A stretch of 14,144 nucleotides of DNA from Echinostoma caproni (taxonomy: Eukaryota; Platyhelminthes; Trematoda; Plagiorchiida; Echinostomatidae). The position numbers were made by a program, and so were the translations under genes. The DNA lies in NCBI GenBank assembly GCA_900618425.1, contig UZAN01042779.1, forward strand, positions 22,476-36,619, read 5' to 3'. The notes beneath the pieces are model-generated. The model was not told the origin of the DNA. It was given only the letters and a program-made list of their open reading frames with translations, and did no database searches. The first letter of the stretch is position 1, and each line of letters opens with the position of its first letter. Below are positions 8,452 to 14,144 of the stretch, one piece after another.

Positions 8452-8570
8452 GAATTCCCGTAAGGAATATATTGAGATGTATTGACATGAATAAGAATCT
8501 CTGAAAACGAGCCACTCTTTTGTTTTGTTTGAAATGTGCTATGTGGGTCTATCTCGATAATATTGGGTTC
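8452..8570 (+). repeat. Dispersed repeat, copy B (SINE tail)
   Basis: This is the counterpart of 983-1112, on the same strand. It follows the ribozyme half of the SINE directly. The two copies differ by many substitutions and a few small indels, so both are old or from different subfamilies. Confidence 0.75.
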
Positions 8571-8678
8571 TTGTATTTTCTTAATGTGTCAATAACATAA
8601 AACACAAATCGTGCAATACCACTTTGTAGAGACTGTCTGGTATTACACTTCAAAAGTTTACATTTTGGTAACAAGATA

Positions 8679-8876
8679 CTAAGGACGATAATTCTGGACT
8701 TCCATGAACCGAGCTATGGCGTGAGCCGCACAAATCTCTAGATAACCTTCCACAGTTGATATCACCTGATCGGGTGGATGTTTTTGGTAGAACAATGATT
8801 TTGCGTGATATCCGGCTTTGTGGTTGGGGTTCATAGGATAATCCCAAGCTACGACTGGAGGCATTGAGCAACACGG
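8679..8876 (-). CDS. Possible 3' exon of an unidentified protein
   Basis: A 198-base frame follows CATATTCAG (acceptor at 8877) in phase 0 and ends in TAG. The peptide is protein-like: CSMPPVVAWDYPMN, HKAGYHAKSLFYQKHPP, ISTVEGYLEICAAHAIA and ending FMEVQNYRP. I do not recognise the family. A CAG|GTGATA near 8763 could instead be a donor, which would make this an upstream exon of the CUB-like gene, with the SINE inside the intron. A second frame here (8650-8907) starts with ATG but is rich in Ser and Arg, as expected of a shadow. Confidence 0.35.
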   Translation of the reverse strand, partial: PCCSMPPVVAWDYPMNPNHKAGYHAKSLFYQKHPPDQVISTVEGYLEICAAHAIARFMEVQNYRP

Positions 8877-8907
8877 CTGAATATGCCGCACAAAGGATTT
8901 TGTTCAT

Positions 8908-9384
8908 ATCCTCACTGAGAACATTGGTTCAATCAATATTACATCTAGATTAGTTCTACCATTTTTCTCTTGTACCACATGTATCGTTACAGATACGAAC
9001 GAGAAGAAGAGTATTAATGGGATAACTTAGCGCCTGTTTCAAATCAAATTACCAACTAGTTATTGAACATATAAAACTCCATACTACTCTTCACGAACGT
9101 NACGTTTACATTTTTAGGCCATAAAGTTCGGCGTTTTGTATACGTAGTTCGTATTTCTCTTGGAACATCAACGATAATTTGCCACCATAAGCCTTGTTTT
9201 TATCTGTTTCATCTAGAACAACTATTTAAATAAACCGAAAGTATTTTGCATGGAATTCCAGATTATATTATATCATACAGGAACATAAACACAATGAACG
9301 AAATACACGCAACCGAACACATTGAATTAGCACAAGTTAATACGCTAGTCAATATGAACTAGGAAAATTATACAAAAAACTCTA
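8908..9384. other. Gene-free stretch with one ambiguous base
   Basis: No exon-like frame was seen. A single N at 9101 sits exactly at the centre of AACGT-N-ACGTT. The sequence around it is AT-rich with no recognised repeat. Confidence 0.5.
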
Positions 9385-9413
9385 AAAAAATGTAGGCGAC
9401 CAGATTTCTCCAG

Positions 9414-9604
9414 GACGGCATCAGAACAAACAGCGTCTGAGATCAGCTTTAGCCAGTTTGTTCGTCATTGGCGTGGAGTTCAGCCGATTTCACACTAACG
9501 CACAGAAGAAACGATGCTCGCTCTGTGTGATTTTCATCGGAGGCAAACCATTGACGCAACTGCGTAAGTTTTCCAGAAGCTTTGGTAAACAGCAAACGAT
9601 ATAC
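9414..9604. CDS. Possible exon, strand unresolved
   Basis: A relatively GC-rich island open on both strands. On the plus strand, 9414-9563 is bounded by a TTTCTCCAG acceptor and a GTAAGT donor and encodes ...SALASLFVIGVEFSRFH...CSLCVIFIGGKPLTQL. On the minus strand, 9449-9604 encodes ...GKLTQLRQWFASDENHTERA, then SFLLCVSVKSAELHANDEQTG and TAA. The plus strand has better splice sites; the minus-strand peptide has more natural composition. At most one is likely to be real, and neither is recognised. Confidence 0.3.
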
Positions 9605-9617
9605 TCAGCGAAATGAA

Positions 9618-10189
9618 TTGTTTTAAATTAATTTTTTAATGCAAAACTTATTCAAACGGTGTTAGTGATAAAAACATGGACTGGCCGTTTAAGGATACTT
9701 AAATAAAAGACACAGGTTTGCGTAATGTATCCTGTGTCATTTTGCTGCATCTATGCAAGTGCATATCTTAGTGTTAGTTATAGTTAACATATGGCCAGAA
9801 ATAGCAGTATCTTAGGCCTAGTACTAATCTGATTCAGAAAAAAAATGAGCGGCGATTCAACTGTAAGGCTGAATTAACAGTATATAGGAAGCTCAGCTCT
9901 TCCACCACAAACTGGAGCTCTGTGTCATACTGTGTAACACATTCAGAATTCTCAATAACAAAAATAAAACCGGTACCTTCAAAGACACAGGCATCAATCA
10001 TTCAAAATTTTTATCCTCTATTGTGTAAACAGTGGGAATGGTTAATAAGTTTGGTATTGAGGAGTAGCATTTTCCCCTCTGTTTTCACTTAAGGTACTAC
10101 AGTTTCTAGCCAAATAGTAATAATCTCTTAAACAGCAGTACGCCTGCTTGCGATCTAGGCTAGATTGTGCAAACCATTGTCATGGCTTC
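9618..10189. other. Intergenic stretch downstream of the Rdx-family gene
   Basis: No coding frame or RNA gene was recognised. It lies beyond the polyadenylation signals of the minus-strand gene at 10215. A small dyad ATCTA-GGC-TAGAT at 10153-10165 was noted. Confidence 0.45.
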
Positions 10190-10205
10190 TTTATTTTATT
10201 TTATT
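10190..10205 (-). promoter_or_regulatory. Three overlapping AATAAA polyadenylation signals
   Basis: On the minus strand AATAAA occurs at 10200-10205, 10195-10200 and 10190-10195, beginning 9 bases after the TAA of the gene ending at 10215. This implies a very short 3' UTR and supports that stop as a real gene end. Confidence 0.6.
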
Positions 10206-10214
10206 ACGAGGAAA

Positions 10215-11039
10215 TTAGGCTTCCAGTTCTGGAGACTCTTCTTCGGTTACCCCGTGGCAGATTACCAAATTTGTGTCAAACTTTGGCCGAAACTGCATGA
10301 AACTGTTTGAATTTCCTTCAACTTAATCTAATAAGTGCCTTTAGTTATTATATCTTATATTATAATATGTAATATACTATATATTACATTATTCCGTACT
10401 ATATAAGAATGTATTGAAAAACCTTAAAACTAAATAGTTTAAAGAAGAAAAATAGGTTCACCTACAACTTGCAGCGATATTATAAACCTCTGATTTGTGA
10501 TGACAAGATCACCACGAGAGTCACTGTGCCTCTACTTCAAAAGAAGAATGTAAAATTAAGTCAACGTCACGCGACATTTAAAAATTCAACCTGGATGAAG
10601 AAACGTCGGAAACATCGCCAAAGATGTTTCTTTGGAGTACTTTTCATTATTAGGTGGCCTTGCCTATCTGCAGCTTCCGCGAAGACAGCTATATTGATCG
10701 CTACTGTAATATACTTGTTCTTTTTGAATCAATCAAAGACTTGAGGTTATCGCATAATAAGTTGTTATTTAATCATTGAATCGCGTGGCTAAAATCTATA
10801 AACAGTATTCTGAAAATAACAAACTTACCAAATCAATATTCGGGAAACCACCCAACTCTAGTTTTGAGAACAACAGGAAACCGTTGTATTTAATCTCCAA
10901 CGAATCTGGTAAAATGTTATTTCACCGAATAAACAACGCACCTCGAACAGAAATCCGTGTAGTTACTTGGGCCTCCGGTAATTCCGCCTCGAGACGTTGA
11001 AGAATGGGGCGAAGAATTATTTCGTACCCTCATGCTCGT
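10215..11039 (-). CDS. Rdx-family protein (selenoprotein W / MIEN1-like), 3' exons
   Basis: The Rdx family are small thioredoxin-fold redox proteins with a CxxC or CxxU motif. Model exons: 10942-11039, 10829-10905, 10591-10719 and 10215-10292. The first reads R-A-UGA-GYEIILRP, LQRLEAELPEAQV and TTRISVR. A 36-base intron (10941-10906) leads in phase to SLEIKYNGFLLFSKLELGGF and PNIDL, the family's FEIxxNGxLVFSKLxxGGFP core. Strong signals are TTTATCTTTTCAG at 11040 and GTAAGT at 10828. The next exon (ITVAINIAVFAEAADRQGH...) and the last (FRPKFDTNLVICHGVTEEE) add a C-terminal tail unknown to me in this family; these joins are weaker. UGA at 11030-11032 occupies the U of SelW's CxxUGY. The N-terminal exon carrying the first Cys was not found. 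With acceptor 11040 the residue three before U cannot be Cys; the AG at 11035-11036 removes that problem. No SECIS was found. Confidence 0.65.
10367..10389. repeat. AT-rich 10-bp palindrome
   Basis: ATGTAATATA (10367-10376) and TATATTACAT (10380-10389) are exact complements around CTA. It lies in the proposed last intron of the Rdx-family gene, within a strongly TA-rich stretch, so chance is a fair explanation. Confidence 0.6.
10609..10630. other. 8-bp hairpin within a proposed coding exon
   Basis: GAAACATC (10609-10616) and GATGTTTC (10623-10630) pair perfectly around GCCAAA. It falls in the KKHLWRCF-encoding part of the third exon of the Rdx-family model. No function is claimed. Confidence 0.5.
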
Positions 11040-12058
11040 CTGAAAAGATAAATATGTATATGCATAGTTATATGTACTTCACTACAAACCAAAAACAAAC
11101 AACGCACCAACATTGTACATAACGGAGCAAATAAAATTTGAAACTTAATAAGAGGTTGAAGCAAAATAAAACGGAGAAGTGAGGTTTTGTTGTTTTACAT
11201 AAAACGTGATTTTAGTGCATCTTTGCATGGTGTGTACGCTGAGAGGGGGAAAACGTTAGGTTTTGTGTTCATGAATTGTGAATCATTTCTATTCACTTGG
11301 ATTTGCAGACCCAATGAACTATAAATATGTTTGTTTGTTTTACGTCAGCGATTGAGAAGATTAAACGAAGTATTTACATCTCGCGACACATGTCTTCTTT
11401 CGGTTTGAATGCGGTTTATGAATTGCGTTGAATTCTTGTTTGGTCAACATTGAGGATAACACATTATAACAAATAACAATTGCATTCACTGTGTGATGCT
11501 TTTAACTACTGTGGCTCTTTTTCGGAAACACGTGACAGTTCGATACAGATAATGAAGTTAGTGAACAAACAAACACCAGTAATTATTAACCTTATTCGCA
11601 TTGTGGTTCCTATATCCTCTACATCAAACTGAGAGTGAAACAACAATCAAAAGTATGCACTCAGATACCGAAATCATCTTGGATTATTTCTTTGAATAAG
11701 TACTCAACCGGAATCCTTTGGAATCACAAGGATACTACTGACGCTAGGCTAATTGGTTGCATAAACTGAGCCCATAAAACTTTAATTCCATAGTATTTTG
11801 CATAAATATATCAAGCACACTACACGCTTCCAGACCATCATTTAAACCTAATGAGAAAGGTCATCAGAAGTGAATGAATATACATCTTCCTATATAATAC
11901 AGCCACTTTTTGATCAAAATGAACAATCCACAAAAGAAAACTCTAAATGTTTTTTTCAAAATCCAGTGTTTATATTGATATCGGTAATCTAAAAGTAACT
12001 TCTGGGAAAGTCCCGCTTACTGCCATTCCATACCAAAGTTACATTTAGGGGAGAAAAG
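11040..12058. other. Upstream of the Rdx-family exons; 5' exons not located
   Basis: The N-terminal exon of the minus-strand Rdx-family gene should lie here or further right. Two minus-strand blocks have strong acceptors: 11199-11238 after TTTTCCCCCTCTCAG, and a frame from 11628 after TTTCACTCTCAG (FDVEDIGTTMRI, continuing open into the hydrophobic RLIITGVCLFTNFIICIEL). Neither supplies the expected Cys-x-x motif in a matching phase, so I do not call them exons. Confidence 0.35.
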
Positions 12059-12214
12059 TCAATGCCAGGGACAATTATCGGGATAGCGGATGTTTAGGTC
12101 ATCTAGGTATTTTCTACAACTCCAGTCGTAGAGTCGTACCAATGGGAAACAGGATGCCCTGATCAGGAAGGTTACCGACGTGGTTGGATTATAAGTGATA
12201 AGCAATTGGGACTG
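12059..12214 (-). CDS. Possible exon, unidentified, ends in a stop codon
   Basis: A 156-base frame follows CGTTTTTCAG on the minus strand and ends in TGA. The peptide has few low-complexity features and a Cys/Trp-rich end: LLITYNPTTSVTFLIRASCF, then LVRLYDWSCRKYLDDLN and IRYPDNCPWH. I do not recognise it. The plus strand is also open over part of this block (NARDNYRDSGCLGHLGIFYN), and such strand-ambiguous blocks can be old repeats, so a repeat-derived frame is a real alternative. Confidence 0.3.
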   Translation of the reverse strand, partial: QSQLLITYNPTTSVTFLIRASCFPLVRLYDWSCRKYLDDLNIRYPDNCPWH

Positions 12215-13860
12215 CTGAAAAACGTGCTTACATTAATGTCTTCTAGGTAAGTCGGATGTGATATTTAACTAACCTAAAAAAGTGCACTGACTGTTGTCAT
12301 TCCAAACCCTACAGTCATACAAGTACAATCCCATCTAATATGTACATCCTTCTCTCGCACTATCCGACGGACACCTATGCTTACTCCGATCTCTAATTGA
12401 TGGTTTTAGTTCCGTTATAACATGAAAATCCTTATTTAATTTTTGATGGATTCAACCATGCGAGCATTTTTCTTTTGTTTCCGTTCGGCCTACCTGGCCT
12501 GTTTCATTTTCCAACGAAAGGTAGTTATGTGCTGGACGGAGTTATCACAAATAACTCCGATCACTATCAGTGGCTAGTTTGTTCCTATTCAATCAAAAAT
12601 ATGCTATCGTCCAGCGTGTTAAACATTCATACTTTCTAACCGAGTGTGATTCCATCTACGGCATATTTAACCCAACCGTATCTCTCTTCTCAATCATTCT
12701 ACAGTGATTGTTTAGTCTTGATTTGATTCGTGTCTATCGCTTTTTGTATGTTTTTCTTTTCACGGAAAATATGAAGGCACGAAGAAAGGGATAATAAATC
12801 TCGTCAAGTGTCAGCTTCGAACCACTACTGCTCTTTATGCAAGGTTGGGATAACACATTTTTATCGAACATTTGCTGCTCAAATCCTGTGAACAAAGGAC
12901 ACTAGCTTCTATGACAACGTGTTCAGCTCATCTGTGGGCAGAACAGAAGACACAGACAGACCTAGTGAACGTTGACAATCTCAATGCGGCCTTTATTCCG
13001 TCATACCTTCTTTCCGTGCTCAGTTCAATGGATGTAATATTAATGTAAACTATGAAGGCTTCAGAAATGTCATAGACAAGGTCCTATGCAGTGAATTGTT
13101 GATCATATCCCTTACTGTATTTTAACGATCCGCCGCTTTAACTAAGCAGTGGTCTTCTCAGAGACATAACTTCTTGATTTTGCACGGCGCTATTAAGAGA
13201 ACATATGGTCTCCAATAAGAAACCTCATAAATATTAGGACATACTGAGTGATAAGGTTCTCAGGGGAACAAAAACAGCATCAAGAAGAGATTCAGTTGCG
13301 TTAATTGTGATATGTTTAAAATACTACCTCAAATACTTAACATTCAAAACTCATTGTCATGTTTTTCATAGACCGTGTAATCTATGTATTTATTTTTTTA
13401 CGCAAAGAATGGCTGGCTTCTCAAGACTATACAGATCAAACAATGTTCATTGTGTTGGCGATCCGTAGCTAAATAAGTCAATAGCCTCATCTACTGATAC
13501 ATTTTGATGATTGACATCGATTTAAACCACACGTGCTAATGGTGATTCTTAAACCAACAGTTTCGTAACGGTCGTTTTTTGTTACCTGATTGCATCTCAG
13601 AGCTTCATGATTGATCCTTACACGATGCACGCGAGTATCGAATCACAGACACAATCCAAATTCACCAAACATTGGTTACAAGTAGCAGAAAACGTTCGGT
13701 TATTAAAATAACCATACAAATATTAAAAACTGTACTTCTCAATCAGTCACTGTCAAGTATGGTGTCAAATCAATCATATATCACTAAAAATGGCAACAGT
13801 TCTTTTTTAGACAAGCTTCTTTAATAGTAACATCAGTTGAAAAAATATTGAAAATCGATT
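12215..13860. other. Gene-free stretch with a structured dyad
   Basis: No convincing exon was seen. A 39-codon plus-strand frame from an ATG at 12459 begins with a hydrophobic run (MRAFFFCFRSAYLACFIF), like a signal peptide, but has no further support. A nested inverted-repeat structure at 12531-12615 is listed separately. Confidence 0.4.
12531..12615. repeat. Nested inverted repeats
   Basis: An inner hairpin pairs CGGAGTTAT (12537-12545) with ATAACTCCG (12551-12559) around CACAA; the stem extends by TGG/TCA beyond an A-A mismatch. An outer pair, GCTGGACG (12531-12538) and CGTCCAGC (12608-12615), is also perfect. The two stems share bases 12537-12538, so they are alternatives or slightly offset. 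Confidence 0.6.
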
Positions 13861-13980
13861 CTCGGAGCTCGAGTGAACTGAATTAATTTCCGCCTGTTCA
13901 CCGAGCTTGGCAATTTGTTTGCAAACGTTTCATCACCAACCGAAGTGACATCTTCAATGCTTGTGAAATAAATACAAGCC
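13861..13980 (-). mobile_element. Short PLE-terminal, hammerhead-like remnant
   Basis: On the minus strand the order is TTGAAGA (13957-13951), GTCAC (13949-13945), an 8-base loop, GTGAT (13936-13932), then GAAAC (13931-13927) and the palindrome GTTTGCAAAC. GTCAC/GTGAT form a five-pair stem, which is the hammerhead layout core-stem II-GAAA. The first core base is T where C is required and one base is extra after the core, so it should be inactive. The frame SIEDVTSVGDETFANKLPSS across it resembles translated sequence I recall from the ends of Penelope-like elements in many invertebrates. The family link is from memory and moderate. Confidence 0.4.
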
Positions 13981-14144
13981 TTGATCTTACTGGAGTAATC
14001 TTTTTATTTTTATTTTCCTTCAATAGTTTTGTTGGGCTCAATAAGGAATTTAAATAAACCGCAAGAACAAGGTTTCTCATGATGCTCTCTGTGTCACACA
14101 TTTTTCTACCCTCATCGGATTTAATTTTGAGTTTTGACTGGCAT
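13981..14144. other. Right edge, nothing recognised
   Basis: AT-rich sequence beyond the PLE-like remnant. A 67-codon minus-strand frame with an ATG (13898-14101) runs through the remnant but in a different register from the one described there, and its composition is Lys/Leu-rich without motifs. Confidence 0.4.

Larger units (their letters stand above)
8283..8570 (+). mobile_element. Ribozyme-bearing tRNA-derived SINE (Sm-alpha-like)
   Basis: A short non-coding retroelement, moved by the reverse transcriptase of other elements. From 5' to 3' it has a tRNA-like pol III promoter (box A and box B), a hammerhead ribozyme, a short unique stretch and a tail shared with copy A at 983-1112. This order, and the wording GGGTTCGATCTCC ... 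GCACTGCTGATGAG ... GAAACAGCTGTCCAGT, matches the schistosome Sm-alpha family as I know it. The 5' end is set just before box A. The 3' end is set by similarity to copy A and may be longer. Target-site duplications were not found. It lies antisense to and just upstream of the minus-strand CUB-like gene. Confidence 0.8.

Noticed and set aside
8247..8504. Plus-strand open frame across the SINE
   Set aside because: It reads straight through the pol III promoter and the hammerhead, which are non-coding.
10142..10185. Possible SECIS element after the Rdx-family gene
   Set aside because: The minus strand has ATGA followed by an AA and a small apical hairpin, but the required GA on the 3' side of the stem is missing, and the segment lies beyond the poly(A) signals.
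10469..10744. Plus-strand frame with a basic segment and a hydrophobic end
   Set aside because: It is antisense to the better-supported minus-strand exon at 10591-10719, and its start is a TTG, not an ATG.
10776..11000. Plus-strand frame of 74 codons
   Set aside because: It is antisense to the Rdx-family exons and starts at TTG.
1..14144. A CRISPR array, prokaryotic operon or phage system
   Set aside because: No regularly spaced repeats, no ribosome-binding-site-led gene chains; all signals (introns, poly(A) signals, SINE, PLE) are eukaryotic.

Overview
The window looks like nuclear DNA of a trematode, most likely a schistosome or close relative. It is AT-rich and gene-sparse. The best lineage evidence is a tRNA-promoter SINE carrying a hammerhead ribozyme at 8.3-8.4 kb, which matches what I know of the schistosome Sm-alpha class, plus fragments of a Penelope-like element (PLE). 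Supporting signs are candidate introns of only 29-52 nt and an apparently intronless, divergent rhodopsin-like receptor. Gene structures other than the receptor are reading-frame and splice-signal models made by eye, with no alignment or transcript evidence.

Layout, left to right. 1-442 (minus): a frameshifted PLE reverse transcriptase running off the left edge. 443-4023: non-coding, with one copy of a dispersed repeat (983-1112) and a pentanucleotide repeat (3316-3360). 4024-4929 (plus): the one complete gene, a 301-residue seven-transmembrane receptor, with a 3' hairpin and an ATTAAA signal downstream. 5.1-7.2 kb: mostly non-coding, with two possible plus-strand exons at 6620-6706 and 6942-7193. 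7576-8254 (minus): a multi-exon gene fragment whose last two exons read as a CUB-like extracellular domain. 8283-8570: the ribozyme SINE, inserted just upstream of that gene fragment and antisense to it. 8679-8876 (minus) and 9.4-9.6 kb: further possible exons. 10215-11039 (minus): 3' part of a gene of the Rdx family (selenoprotein W / MIEN1 type), with an in-frame UGA at the family's selenocysteine position and overlapping AATAAA signals after the stop. 12059-12214 (minus): an unidentified possible exon. 13.9 kb: a short minus-strand segment resembling PLE terminal, hammerhead-like sequence.

The genes do not form an operon or an obvious pathway: this is a eukaryotic region with independent genes separated and interrupted by retroelements. 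The strongest leads are the ribozyme SINE, the possible selenoprotein with an unusual C-terminal tail, and the receptor with degenerate class-A motifs.
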